Below, piece by piece: positions 1 to 11,139 of a DNA stretch of 64,000 nt. Each line of letters begins with the position of its first letter. Within the stretch, counting starts at the first letter, position 1. The DNA comes from Theobroma cacao (Eukaryota > Streptophyta > Magnoliopsida > Malvales > Malvaceae), in the NCBI RefSeq assembly GCF_000208745.1, contig NC_030851.1, positions 13,854,860 to 13,918,859 on the forward strand, written 5' to 3'. The notes under the pieces are model-generated. The model was not told the DNA's origin. It worked only from the letters and a program-made list of their open reading frames with translations, and did no database searches. The translations under genes were made by a program, and so were the position numbers.

Positions 1-704
1 AGTGGGATACCTTGACGAAGGTACCCGCGAGAATGATTCTGGCAGGGGCCAAGTTTAAGAAATTCATAAGTCGGGAAATTTTGATGAAAAGAAATTGTTT
101 GGTATAGATTGAAATGAATTTTGTGTTATGAACATTATTGAGATATAACGTTTTTATATTGTCTCCATCTACTCAGCTTTAGATGCTTTTGATGGTAAAT
201 GTTTACTCACTGAGATTATGTAATCACAATCTCACCCCTCTTCCTATCCATTTTTCAAGCTCAGGACAATTTGTTGATAGTTGATTAAGACGAGAATTAA
301 TCTCAGAGTTGCATCCTAAAAAGTAAGGGTTCATAGCCCTACATCTTCTTAATCAGTTGAGGGCCCACGTGTCACTGTAAAAGTAATTTTATTCTTCAGT
401 TATTTGATTTAAAGTATATATGAATATATTTAGCTTTTACACCATGTTTTTGGCGAGTTTCGGTATTTTCGAAGAAAAATGATGAAAATGCCCATGTGAG
501 CCAGAAAGTAATATTTTATTATTTTGATTTGGAAATGACTTATGATTTTTTTGAAATGTGAGATTTAATAACTGTCGCTCACTGGGGAGATGCGGAAGCT
601 GATGCTAAGCCTTGCGGGGTTTCGATCGACATTCGGGGTAATGAGTGCCTATCAGGACGTCGCGGCGGTTGTCATGGGCTCGATGGGAGTTTCGGGTCGT
701 GACA
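1..704 (+). mobile_element. Right end of a large LTR, family A (cut by window edge)
   Basis: The last ~130 bases match the end of the solo LTR at 18641-21464: both have a CCTTGCGGGGTTTCG block, a GGACGT block, GTTGTCATGGG and a TCGGGTC end. This copy ends in the canonical TGACA at 704. The left end lies outside the window, so solo LTR versus full element cannot be decided. No coding sequence is seen. The length and the TGTAAAAC/TGACA termini of the better copy suggest a Ty3/gypsy chromovirus LTR (inference). Confidence 0.7.
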
Positions 705-2461
705 AGGTAAATCTTTCCCTTAATGATAATGTGTATGGGTATTGATTATCTAAATCTTACCCATGATGATAATGTGAATGGATGTTGATTATGGAAATTC
801 TACCCTTGATGATAATGTGCATAGGTAATGATTATGAAAATCTTACCTTGAGCGTAAGGCGAATGGGTATTGATGGTGAAAATCTACCTTAAATGATAAT
901 GTGAATGGGTATTGATTACATAAATCTACCCTACTATGATTATGTGATTATGCTTAACGATGAGCAAGCTATTGTTGAGAATTTATGTTTACAAACATTG
1001 TAAGAATTGCATGTCACTTAATCTTGCCATGAGGCATTGTGAAATGATTTCACACTTATGTAATGAGTATTGACTTTAATGGTGCCACTTAAGTTAAGAA
1101 CTTGTAATTAGCAACAATGGATGCTAGTTGTTGTGCATAATGTAGTTGCCTTAACTAGTAAGGAGAAAATGGAGCTAGCCATGTGTATCCAAATTATAAA
1201 TGATGCTTTTATGCCTTATATGTGGAAAAAGAAATATCCCATCCATTGGATTGGAGTACCCGCACTTGTCTTATATAGTAAGGGTGAAATACCATCGTCC
1301 ATTGGGTTAGAACACCTTTAGACTATATGAGTACTTTTTAAGTAGTCTCCATAATATACCATATTAGTGAAGTATTGACTTGAAATGATTTAGGTTGCAC
1401 GGTCTTCGAGTTTGAATTTAAATGATGTCTTTTACTTGTTTTTTATTTGAATTGTCTCTAAGTTGGATATTTGGCATAAGGTATGCATGACTCTTCTTAA
1501 GGCACCAAATTTGAGTGTTTATAAGCAAAAATCTAGGTTTATGAATGAAGGACCCTTTGAAGGAAGTATCGATATTTGTTAGACAGAATGCTTTAGGAAG
1601 CATTTTGTTCAAAAAGTATCGATACCTTTGACCTAAGTATCGAAACGTACAACATGGTTTCTAAAAAATGACCCCTTTTCAAGTTGTTTTCACTTGGAAT
1701 TGTCTTGATACTTCCAATTAAGCTTAAAGAGAGTTCTATACTTTAAATTGCTTCCAGAAGGACTTGAAACTTGGGGTTTAGATATGGCATATGAATTGTT
1801 TTGTTTTATTACAAAACACATGGTTTAAAAATAAAGTCATTGTATTATGAAAAACAATTGTGCGTTGGCTTCTTCCCCTCTTATATCTACTCACTAAGTT
1901 ATACTCACGTTTTTAAAATTCATATTTTGGTTTTCAGATACACAGCCAGACGGATCATTACTCTTGAAGAGGTCCCTTCCATATCTTTCAATAGGTGTTG
2001 GTGAAAGATATCTGATAGGTGTTACCTTCAATTTGTGTCCATTTCATTGTCCGTGTCTAGTTATATGTTGTATTTATGATGAGTTCAAATACATTGTCTT
2101 GTAGCCAAGATTTGGCTTGTTGAATATTAATTTTGCAATGATGGTGTTGGCTTACATCGAGTTATAAATGTTGTCATTTGACTATGTTATTGTGGTTGTG
2201 ATGAGCACATGAGATGTGTATTGAAATGTCAATGTTAGATGTGTTATATTGGTCATGGAACATGGAGCAAATATATGATCATGATAAAATGTATACGTAT
2301 AGATCTTCATGTGAATGCATTACAGTGTTTGGGATGACTTCGCACACTATAAGAACATGAGATGAGTTTAGCTTAATTATTAATTGAGCTTACTTAGTTC
2401 TAGTGGGCCTTACCTATTGTGGCCCTTATGCCAGCCATGACTCCGGGTTTGGGTTGTGACA
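705..2461 (+). mobile_element. Right part of another large LTR (family G)
   Basis: The stretch ends in GGGTTTGGGTTGTGACA at 2461. It is preceded by a GGGCC...GGCCC block and by a segment (about 1860-1950) with the 'ctcactaagttatactcacgt' type core that is also found in LTR-B. It is therefore a relative of LTR-B, reading plus. Its start is hidden by LTR-A at 1-704. No PBS follows 2461, so it is a 3' LTR or a solo LTR. ATCGATAC-like motifs occur near 1617 and 1646. Confidence 0.6.
709..950 (+). repeat. 43-bp tandem repeat array (about 6 units)
   Basis: Units begin AAATCT or AAATTC at 709, 752, 795, 838, 880 and 922, so the period is 43, 43, 43, 42, 42 bp. Each unit contains a TGATAATGTG.ATGGGTATTGATTA-like body. 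The units have diverged from each other by several substitutions, so the array is not recent. It lies inside LTR-G. Confidence 0.85.
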
Positions 2462-3042
2462 ATGTCTTTTTCGATTGATGTAGAAGATGGAAAAATGGAT
2501 CTGTACTTTTTCATTGTGTGACTCCTTTAAGAGGCTAATACAACCTTCATCATGCCTTTTATGACTTTTGACTATATCATAAGGTGAGAAATGGATATTT
2601 GCTGCTACTTCAATATGTTACTTAAGACGATGAATGATTTGGTTATAGAGACATTATTGAGAAAGTAAAGAAGATGGTATGAATGGAAAGAGAAGACTAT
2701 TTGATATTACATCAATGCACTACATTCAAGGTCAACTCATTTTGTTGCTATTGAGAGTTATGACATATAAGTCAATATTGTTACAACATGAGAAAAGTTG
2801 AAGTACACTCGTTAAGGAATTTGAGATACTCAATTTGATGTGATGAAATAAGTTTGAGACATATGAGACACTATATTTTAAAAGGTTGATGTCTTTATGC
2901 TAACTTTAACGAGTTCCTAATATAAAGCTCCTAAATTCAAGTGTACTGAATGATCACACAATACATTAACTTATATGAACGTGTGAGTGGGAGATGGTTT
3001 ACAAGAGTGGTAAATGACTTTCCATCATGTGTGAGTAGGAGA
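2462..3042. other. Unassigned decayed sequence
   Basis: No convincing ORF on either strand. The segment runs up to a purine-rich GAGTAGGAGA tract immediately before the TGTTGG start at 3043. It could be the 3' untranslated end of an old Copia element, but no pol motif could be recognised. Confidence 0.3.
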
Positions 3043-3603
3043 TGTTGGATTTTTGAGGTAACACTTATGATTGTCATCTTATTTGGATAAATTTGTTTTA
3101 ATCTTTTATCTTTATAAATTGGAATTATCAAGATTATTGTTATCATCATTTGATAAATTATCAAGAATATCTTAATAAGAGTTATCAAGTGGTTTTTAAA
3201 GGGTTATAAACAACTTTTGGGTATTTCACCAAATTACATATCAACAATTCATGAAGAGTGTTTAGAAAATTACTACAATGTAAAGCTTTCCCTTTTAAGA
3301 GAAAAGCCCATCTTTGCCCATTACCCACTAAGGTTAGTGTATTGTGAAAAATGTGAATCATGCTTAATGCTATAATAGTTCTTACCATGAGTTTGAGATT
3401 AATATACTCATAAAATGTCTAGAATCAAAGTCTTCGAGTCACTTTGTATTAATTTTTGAAAAGATAAAAGACGGGTACAAATTTGATCATGGTAAAATTA
3501 TTTTACAACTTTATTTATAATCTGTATTTTTCCTAGTTTCAACTGTAAACTCATATTTTCCTAGTTCAATACTTTGGGATTTGGTAATTCTGGGTAATAT
3601 ATG
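3043..3603 (+). mobile_element. Copia-type LTR remnant
   Basis: It starts TGTTGGATTTTTGAGG directly after a polypurine-like GTGAGTAGGAGA tract. It is followed at 3604-3613 by TGGTATCCAG, which resembles the initiator-Met tRNA primer site TGGTATCAGAGC. The size (~560 bp) suits a Copia LTR. A PPT on the left together with a PBS on the right is contradictory for a single LTR unless this is an LTR between two internal fragments, or the PBS match is fortuitous. Confidence 0.4.
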
Positions 3604-3613
3604 TGGTATCCAG

Positions 3614-4050
3614 TTGGGAATGAGCAATTATAGAGATTGTGATTATGATTTATTAACAAATTTTACTAGGTTATTTGACTCATTGGTCTTCCGACTATAA
3701 AAAACCAACAACAAACTTAGGGATAGAATTCAAAAGATTCGTAAATTTCATTTTCTTGGGTAACAGCAAGGTGCCTAAGACAAAGCGAAACAGTAAATGC
3801 TAATGATATTCAACACATCTTTGCCTTAAGCAATTGATTCCCAACTTCACAAACTATAGCTATGAGGCCCTTCCGGTTCCTCTAGCGTTTCTAAATAACA
3901 AACAGCCTGTTTATAAAGGAGCTAAGACATCAATTAGTATAGAAAACTAAGCATAACTAATTACATCAGATGTTCTACAAAAGGGTAGGAAGAAAGTTCA
4001 ACATTGTTTACATATTTGGAGATCTGTCAAATTGGCTATCACCCATTAAA
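3614..4050. other. 3' flank of the GDPD pseudogene
   Basis: No ORF or repeat was recognised. It lies directly downstream of the GDPD stop codon at 4051-4053 and probably holds the former 3' UTR. No confident polyadenylation signal was assigned. Confidence 0.3.
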
Positions 4051-4278
4051 TCAAGAGTGAATGAGCTCTGGTATTAGCTTTGATAGAAAGGAGAGTTCAT
4101 CCTTTGAAAATTGGGGCTTTGTGTTCACTTGCATCTTCCCTCCGTCTCCAAATAAGCTTTTTTCTTCTCCCTCCGTTGGTTGGGTTAAATTCGATACTGA
4201 CTTAGTAATCTCCTTAATTAGGTTAACAATAACTCCCTCTACACCCATTAGATGTTGCATGTAAACAACCTCTGGCAC

Positions 4279-4281
4279 CTA
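4279..4281 (-). other. In-frame TAG at start of GDPD exon 8
   Basis: Using the TTTGCAG acceptor (4284-4283), the phase-2 exon 7 (ending ...GQL+AA) gives Asn, then TAG, then VPEVVYMQ. The alternative acceptor TTAG at 4280-4279 puts the exon out of frame. This is therefore a second nonsense lesion. Confidence 0.8.
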
Positions 4282-4887
4282 ACTGCAAAAAATTAAGAAA
4301 AATGGCAATTGCACGGATAATCAACTAGAGGGAAATACAAGCAGAGCTTAAGAAACAACAAAAAGAGTTGGAAACTGTCTTTAACTTACTTCAGTTGGCC
4401 ATATGTTATGAGGGAAAGCTTCGACTCTTCGATTCTTGCAACCGCTTCAGGACTTCTAAAGGTAGCTTTGACTTCGGATACAATTCCATGCAAGCCACTG
4501 GCCAGGCGGAGCTTAATAGCCTCATCCAACGAATTCCTTCTTATGTCCGTGTAAATTTCACATCCTCCATTAGTGAGGAAAAATACCTGCTCACGGCAGG
4601 GCCAAAGACTTTTAGAAGAAATCTTCAGAGCATTTCAGTTTTAACAAAAAAGAAACCTTTAGTTTGAAATGTTGTGATCCGACATAATTTCTCAGTAAAG
4701 ATAAAATGCATGTCCTGCATTCTTATGCTATAATCTACTCATAATAGCACATACATTGCAAAAATGGTTGATTATTTATCACCATAGATTGCTGAAGATC
4801 AGCTTCCAATATAAAGCTAATGGCAATAGCAATAGGTAAGATGTAACAGTATTAGTGAAAAGAAAGTAATCTTACAGGGTATGTGCT

Positions 4888-4890
4888 CTA
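4888..4890 (-). other. In-frame TAG in GDPD exon 6
   Basis: The exon reads FSSFQPDAAQLVRKL-stop-STYP. The family normally has Gln here, so a single C-to-T change (CAG to TAG) explains it. The exon borders around it, CAG|GTGGTG and CCT|GTAAG, are intact. Confidence 0.88.
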
Positions 4891-6466
4891 TAATTTTCTA
4901 ACCAACTGGGCTGCATCAGGTTGAAAGCTTGAAAACATGACTAGTCTGTCCTTTGCATTCTCAAACACCACCTGGTTCATGAAATTTAGAAAACTAGAAA
5001 TTCTTTACTTATCCTTAATCTGAAAATCATAATGCAAAGATCAAACCTCCCCAGTCCCCACCAACTAAAGGCTGAAACAAGCATTACCTTCAGGATAGCT
5101 TGAAGTATACGTGAGAGTTCCTCTTCCTTATAAACAATCTGATCATCAAACTTCAATTCGATATTTAAACCCAAGGACTGATCAACATTCCGAAAAACCT
5201 CTTCCAATGTACACAGAGGAGCATCTTTTTCAACCTTCCATTCAAAGATCCTCCCATCTTTTGTTTTCCTGAAAATCGATTCCTCCTGAATTGCAATATA
5301 ACAGCATAACAAAATGAGAGAAAATGAAATTGTTGTCAACACAAAATTGTCGTTCTAAAACATATTCAGTGAAAGGATAAATATCAATGGTGAGACCAGT
5401 TATCACCTTTCCAAGCTCTTTCTGGGGTCCATAGGAAAGAAATTCAGCTAAAGGAACCTCTGTAACTCCTTTCTCGACAATGACACCCTAAAATTAACAC
5501 AAAAAAAAATCAATATAGTCTAAAAGAAATCATGGGAGATCAGTGGCTTTAGTTTTATGTAAAGCATGCAAATTATTAGAACAGAAGTGAAAATAGCTAA
5601 CCTTGTCTTCATGGAGGATGAAATTGTCATGGTAAATGACTGGATAGTCATCTTTTGTCACTTACAACAAATAGGATTTTTTGTTTACAAGTTCCGTCTA
5701 AAGGTTCTTCGTTCATCCAATAGTTTAAAAAACCAATAATGGCAATTCAAAGAAAAAAAAAAAGGTAAACTGATCAGTGCCCTTCAAAATATTGAATGCA
5801 GATTATAATTAATTCAACAACGAACGTTGAAAGAGTGGAATGGAAGTATTAAAAAAGGGTGAATTAATTGATTAACCATAGCTAGCTGTCTCAATCGATT
5901 AATTCAAGAAGCTGGCTGAGACATCATGCTTTTAATATTCGACCAGTTAATCTGGGCCGAACATGAGGTCATGTCCATTGTGGGGGCAGCCCGGATCCAG
6001 TTGGATTCGGGTTGAAAGTAAGGGCCACAAGCAAAGGACCACATACATGTCTCCATCAGAACTGGTTACTAGGAAAAAAACAAATTGGCAGTTTCGAGGC
6101 GAATAGAGATAGAATTATTTTATCGTCTCGGCGGGGTTCACATGCACCCCCACCTCATCCGAATAAAATAACGTTGCCGTTTTCAAAAAAATAATAAACG
6201 ACAGACTGGCAGGAAACCATCGGCAAATTTGTAAGAAACATAAACCCTGTTGGTTGTTGGTTAGTTACCTACAATTATGTTCTGTTTTGGATTGGACCCT
6301 TTGCCTTCTATGTAGCGAAAGAAAAAAGTTTGGTTAACGAAGACCAAAAAAAGATGACAGATAGTAGTCTCACCTGAATGTCAAATTCAATGAAATCGAC
6401 AGGAAACTGAGCGGCTTCATTGAAAGAAAAATGTGAATTCTCTTTGATGGATTTCATTATGGGATC

Positions 6467-6470
6467 GGGG
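6467..6470 (-). other. Frameshift site in GDPD exon 2
   Basis: The minus strand reads ...TTGCAATCACCCCGATCCC. One C fewer would keep the MNMLQS frame joined to the downstream IMKSIKENS frame, matching family spacing exactly. As written, the frame runs into TGA within the same exon, about 17 codons later. Confidence 0.85.
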
Positions 6471-6778
6471 TGATTGCAACATGTTCATTCCGCTCCCTCT
6501 GTGACCCATCACCACAAACTTTGGAAATTTGTATGCGCATTTTTCATTATCATTGACACCTAAGTTTATGTATAAACCACAAATTAATCCCCATTAAAAC
6601 AAGATTTTTTAACTCAAAAAGCATTGTTGCTGTTAAAATTAAAAAGGGGTTTCTTGAAGATTTCAAATTCAACAACTTTACCTGTGGAGAAACGAGTTGA
6701 ACAGAGTGCTAATGCGGCATTCTCTGGGACTTGATCAAGATGAGGCACATCAGAGACATGAACAACTTTGAGAGCCAT

Positions 6779-7542
6779 GTCTTTTCCAAAAAAAAAAAAA
6801 ATTAAGGGCTAAGATTTGGAATTCAAGAAGATGGTCAGATAGGGATACTGATGGGGGGGTTGGAGCTGTTCCAGAAGATGACACGAGGAAACAGAGATGC
6901 TATGGTGGGTATTTAAAGTGGTTGGGGAAAGGAAAAAATATAGTTCTAACATATTGATCTCTGCGGAAGCAAGAATATTCCACTTGCTTTTATTTTTTTT
7001 TGCAAGGAAGAGTGTTGGAAACTTAAGATGGAATTCCGTGGATAGAAGAAAGGAGGAAAAAATCACGGCCTTTAACCTTTTTACAAGTAGCTTCCTTTTT
7101 TCAAGGTTTCTTTTGCTCTAATTTTGATTAACATATTACTTATTATATTTTCAATTGATTAACAACATATTGTTTAGGGATGGGTACATGAATTTGGGTT
7201 TTCTAGTTCATAGCTTGACGTATTGAAACGCAGCGAATATGCCCCCTTTGCCCATCGGTAACCTTATCCGTATTATGTGTAGGCTTTATGGGACAAATCT
7301 CATCACATGAATTTGATCTTTTGACATTTGTTTTAGAGGCATTCTTTTTTGTTTTGATTAAGTAGCAATTTTTTATTTTCTTTCTCTCTTTTAAAAAAGT
7401 TAGGGTTGCAACAATTTCACATTCAGTTATCCACATTAAGAGAGCTCCTTATTAAAGATGTTATTCGTGTCCTAGGTCTAGACTAGTTCCATTGTAAGCG
7501 TTCTTACTTCCTTTTATTAAATATATATAAAGACAATTTATA
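6779..7542. other. 5' flank of GDPD pseudogene, no gene seen
   Basis: It contains a poly-A tract (6788-6799 region), the putative leader and promoter, and then AT-rich sequence up to the LTR at 7543. The short frames on both strands overlap the leader and look accidental. Confidence 0.4.
6910..6918 (-). promoter_or_regulatory. Possible TATA box of the GDPD gene
   Basis: The minus strand reads CTTTAAATACC about 135 bp upstream of the ATG, preceded by a pyrimidine-rich stretch. Position and composition suit a plant core promoter, but this is a weak sequence-only call. Confidence 0.35.
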
Positions 7543-8063
7543 TGTCACAGAAATTTAAATTCAACTTCGTATGGCCTTAAACTCTTAAAATAAAGCCTTA
7601 AGTAAGCCTTAAAACTAATAAAAGCGAAAGTTAAAGAAAAAAAAAAGAAGAGAAAGAGTTATTTAGAGAAATGAAATGTTTTGTTATTTCTTTGATGTGT
7701 GTTACAAATGAGGAGAAGGGACCTATTTATAAACTAATGGCTCTCTTGTTAGATAAAATTAGATTACAAGATAGGATAAAATAAAGAAATAATGATAAGG
7801 GATTTAATTTGAAGAGATAATATTCAAATTAAATCCAAATCCTAATCTAATTTAGTAAATCTACATCATAACTTCGATATACATTAGCAAATCCAAGAGT
7901 TGAAATCAAATTAGACACTCTTAAGAGTGTGTGGACATTTCTACCCTTATGTTGCAGACTGGGCCTTCTGATTGGTTTGTTGGTCTAGTTGACCTACTGG
8001 TTTATTTCGACTATTTGGCCTACCTGTTGGGCCTGGGCTGGTCTTAACTTTTGGGCTGTCACA
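7543..8063 (-). mobile_element. 3' LTR of a chromovirus (521 bp)
   Basis: On the plus strand it runs TGTCACAG...GGGCTGTCACA, so on the minus strand it starts TGTGACAGCCC and ends CTGTGACA. It follows a polypurine tract and a degenerate chromodomain pol ORF read on the minus strand. It contains a CCTATTTATAAAC box near 7720-7735, consistent with an LTR TATA signal. The partner 5' LTR is not in the window. Confidence 0.75.
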
Positions 8064-8078
8064 TTCTCCCCCACTCAA
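8064..8078 (-). promoter_or_regulatory. Polypurine tract of the chromovirus
   Basis: The minus strand reads TTGAGTGGGGGAGAA immediately before the LTR start TGTGACAG. The position and G-run are typical of plus-strand priming sites in Gypsy elements. Confidence 0.75.
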
Positions 8079-9527
8079 TTCTGCAACACCCTTGTTGCCT
8101 CATGGAAAAGCTCCACCTTGTCTTGGAACTACCATAGGTTCTCTGCTGACTCCCAACTTGTCTCATTCTCTAACAACCCCTTTCATTTCACTAAATATTA
8201 GTGCCCCGGTCTATAATTATTTTGCCTTAGCACTCTATGCGCCAACACTTGCTCTACTTCTCGCTCATACGTTGCCTTGAGTCCTATCAGTGCTCTATGG
8301 CTTACTTTTCTTCTAGGATTATGTTCATCTGTATGGTAGGGCCTCAACATATTGACATGGTAAACTGGAGTACCTTTGACTTGGGTGGTAACTCTAACTT
8401 GTGTGCCACCTTTCTAACCTTTTTTAATACTCGATAAGGTCCCTAATACCGTCGAAATAGTCCTTTATGGAGACCCTTATTTTTTAGCACCAAGTGAAGT
8501 TTTACCATCATAATGTCACCTGCCTTGAAATATACATCTCTTCGAAACCGATCAACCCATTTTTTCATCTTCTTGGTGGCTTTATGTAGACAGGCTCCAG
8601 CTAAGTCTAGTTGTTCTTGCCAAGCTTAAGCATGTTTGTAGGTTGCAGGAGTTAGACTAATGTAGCCAATTGCTATGGTACTCAGCGTCAGAAGTTGTTG
8701 CCCTGTCACCAACTCGAAAGGGCTTTGTCTAGTTGCCTCACTCCACTGTAAGTTATGGGAGAATTGTGCGGCATCTATCTACCTTGGCCAATCAGTTTGC
8801 ATGCTACGTGCAAAATGGTGTAAGTACATTTCTAACAGGGCATTCCCTTTTTCGATTTGCCTATCTGTTTGATGGTGGAGGCTTTTAGAAAATTTCAACT
8901 TGGACCTCATCATTCTGAAGAGTTCAATCCAAAATCTCCAAATGAATTGTCCATCCTTGCCACTTATAATGGTCAGTGGGGCACGTCAGTTTTTAACTAC
9001 ATAGCTCATAAATAGTCTCGCTGCCTCCTCGGTCAAGTATTCACGACTGGTAAGGATGAAAATAGCATATTTGGAGAAGCAGTTTACCACGACCATAATG
9101 CACCCCAATCCACTTTCCTTTGGCACTCCCATGATGGAGTTCATACTTACGCTCTCTAATGGGCAACTAGGTACAAGTAATGGCTGGAGTAATCCTACAA
9201 CCTTCTTTTGCTCCATTTTGTTTTGTTGGCATATCAGACAAGTGCGTACATAACTCTCCACATCTTCTCTTATGTCTAGCCAATGGTAGCTTTTCTCTAC
9301 CAATGACAAGGTATGGTGCATCCCAGGGTGTCCAGCCCAACTCAAATCATGGCAATCCTCCAAGTTGCAAGCTCATATAACCTTGACCCCTTGGTGTAGA
9401 GAAGACCATCTTGGACCCAAAATTGTCTGGTTTTCCCATCTTTGTAGTACTCCATCAATGATTGCGCTATAGTATCATGTGGTAATTTTGAGATCTCAAC
9501 CCCTATAGGCTCATAACTACGCATAGA
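8079..9527 (-). pseudogene. Chromovirus integrase and chromodomain (broken pol 3' half)
   Basis: Reading minus from 9524: a WVQDGLLYTKGSRLY segment, then the zinc-binding part with GHPGMHH and CLICQQNK, then the core. Family aspartates are lost: the core reads ESVSMNSIMG and VVVNCFSKYA where Asp is usual, so the enzyme would be dead even without stops. Downstream are QFIWRFWIELF, SPFELVTGQQ, GLHKGLFRRY and LELPP blocks. At about 8230-8110 lies a chromodomain-like YLVK-stop-KGLLENETSWES segment (TGG to TGA). Several frameshifts separate the pieces. The chromodomain places it among plant chromoviruses. Interrupted upstream by the solo LTR at 9528-12128. Confidence 0.85.
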
Positions 9528-10687
9528 TGCAATAACACTAGCTAGGGGTAGTTTCGTTATTTTCTCTAAAAAGCTCTCAAAATAAGGTTTTATGATATTT
9601 TAAGGTCTAAATAGGCACAAGACTGAATAAATAATGTGTAATGATGAAAACACAAAGAAACTAGAAGTTTTAATAATTTTCACCACAGTGGCAAAATGGT
9701 CATTTTTCACCTCGGGTCAAAATTTTTAAGTTTCGTAAACCCGAGCATGTCTAGACCATTATGGACTTGTTTTAGTATCAAAACAGTAAAAAGATTGCAC
9801 CAAGGATTGAAGGAGAACAAGTTAATGTGCTAAGGGCATTTTCGTAATTTCAAGTGGAATGGATAAGCTTAAGCTATAAATATCTTTTTCTTCTAGCAGC
9901 TTCTTCATTCTCCAACAGCTTCTTCTCCTTCTTCTTCTTCTTCCATCTCACGTTGCTTCCATCCTCAATGGAAGCTTGATATGAAACTTTCACAACTTTT
10001 TCTTTCTAGCTCTAATTTTCATATCTTTGTGCCCTTTTGACTAGAACCCTTGTGCTCTTTCACTCTCTCACTTTAAAACCCTCAAAAAGTCCTTGTTCAG
10101 CACTTTCTCTCACTAGTTGGAGGTTTAGATAGAGAAAAAGAGATTTTCCACAATTGTTTGAAAGCTATTGGAAGAGAATTCAACTACAAAGAAACCCTAA
10201 GGTAAGTGATGAACTAGGCTTGGTTTTAAGTTGTTGATAACGACTAGTAATTGGGATTATGAGCTGTTTTATTGTTGAGTTGTTTATTCATTTTTTGTGT
10301 GATTAGAGTAGTGCAAGGAATAGCCATTTGATACAGTTGGAAGCCAATTAGGAATGACTAGAAGAATTTGAATTAGAAACTAGCTTTTGGAGTGATATTA
10401 ATGTAAATTGGATTGGTTGTGATGTTGTGTGTGTATAGGTTCCAACAAGGCCTCACTTGCCCATTTGAATCATTAGTGGAGGTTAGAGTCGATTAGAGGT
10501 TCAGCAATACCGATGAGTGAACTGCATTTCAAAATCATTTTGGGAATATGACTGTTTTGTACAAAGCATTTGAATGATTTTATACAACTTTTTCTTAAAA
10601 CAAGTGCCTTGGGAACAAGCTTTTGCTAAATGGTTTTATGTTGTGATATGTGGTTATTATGGATTCATGCACTATTGCATTTTGATG

Positions 10688-10689
<2 letters not shown>

Positions 10690-10733
<44 letters not shown>
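10690..10733. repeat. (TA)n microsatellite
   Basis: An uninterrupted TA run of about 44 bp inside LTR-B copy 1. The other LTR-B copies have only short TA runs at the equivalent position, so it expanded after insertion. Confidence 0.95.
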
Positions 10734-10738
<5 letters not shown>

Positions 10739-10779
10739 GCATGATAATTGATATTATGTATGATGATTATAACCGTGTG

Positions 10780-10925
10780 TGTGCACGATGTGGGGGAATG
10801 CTCATGCCGGTGATAATGGTGGTGTGGGAGATGGATGATGATAGTGCCCGTGTGCACGATGTGGGGGGATGCACACGATGGCACCAGCTATGTACACGAT
10901 GTGGGGGGATGCACATGAGCCGGGT
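10780..10925 (+). repeat. GATGTGGGGGGATGCAC minisatellite in LTR-B
   Basis: Imperfect units of ~30-60 bp centred on CACGATGTGGGGGGATGCAC, with a GGTGATAATGGTGG spacer. Equivalent arrays occur at 41755-41930 and, on the opposite strand, at 29265-29420, with different unit numbers and spacing. Confidence 0.75.
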
Positions 10926-11139
10926 GTGATTATGATGATATTGATGTTTATCTATGTATTTATGCATATCTATGCTTATGAAATGAAAGTTCATGAATAT
11001 GATATATGATTGAAATGCATGTGAAATTTGGCATGATGAATCTTGGAAAATTCCCATTTTCTTGCAAATTGATCTTTATTGCAGCACCAAATGGATTTTT
11101 TGTGCAAAGGAGGTCCCTTTTTCACTTAGGTGCCTTGCT

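Larger units (their letters stand above)
4051..6778 (-). pseudogene. Glycerophosphodiester phosphodiesterase (GDPD), eight exons, disrupted
   Basis: The family hydrolyses glycerophosphodiesters to glycerol-3-phosphate plus an alcohol, and in plants helps recycle lipid phosphate. Exons on the minus strand, from GT-AG borders and reading frame: 6778-6682, 6559-6374, 5660-5602, 5487-5407, 5285-5088, 4971-4876, 4586-4390, 4282-4051. The ATG opens MALKVVHVSDVPHLDQVPEN, the usual start of the plant GDPD1/GDPD2 subgroup. Catalytic-type motifs are visible: GHRGSGMN (exon 2), FIEFD (exon 2), YHDNF (exon 3), NIELKFDD (exon 5) and SSFQPD (exon 6). Exon 8 holds VPEVVYMQHLMGVEGVIV and a short hydrophilic tail. 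Lesions: one extra base in the GGGG run 6467-6470; loss of one base at the exon 3 acceptor (5660-5662); TAG at 4888-4890; TAG at 4279-4281. It is probably a pseudogene. Assembly error could explain one or two lesions but hardly all four. Confidence 0.9.

Noticed and set aside
709..950. CRISPR-like direct repeats
   Set aside because: Units are contiguous imperfect 43-bp repeats without unique spacers, in a plant LTR.
3043..3603. Complete solo Copia LTR with duplication
   Set aside because: The start is convincing but no CA end or 5-bp duplication was found, so only a low-confidence remnant is reported.
4061..4264. Plus-strand frame opposite GDPD exon 8
   Set aside because: It is the complement of a recognisable exon with family motifs on the minus strand and has no motif of its own.
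5663..6373. Extra exon or nested element in GDPD intron 2
   Set aside because: The 0.7-kb intron contains a short open frame (6012-6194 plus) and a GATTAATT-rich stretch, but no splice-supported exon, TIR or duplication.
10630..10929. 99-codon frame across the TA repeat
   Set aside because: Encoded by the microsatellite and minisatellite of LTR-B; the equivalent region in other copies is not open.
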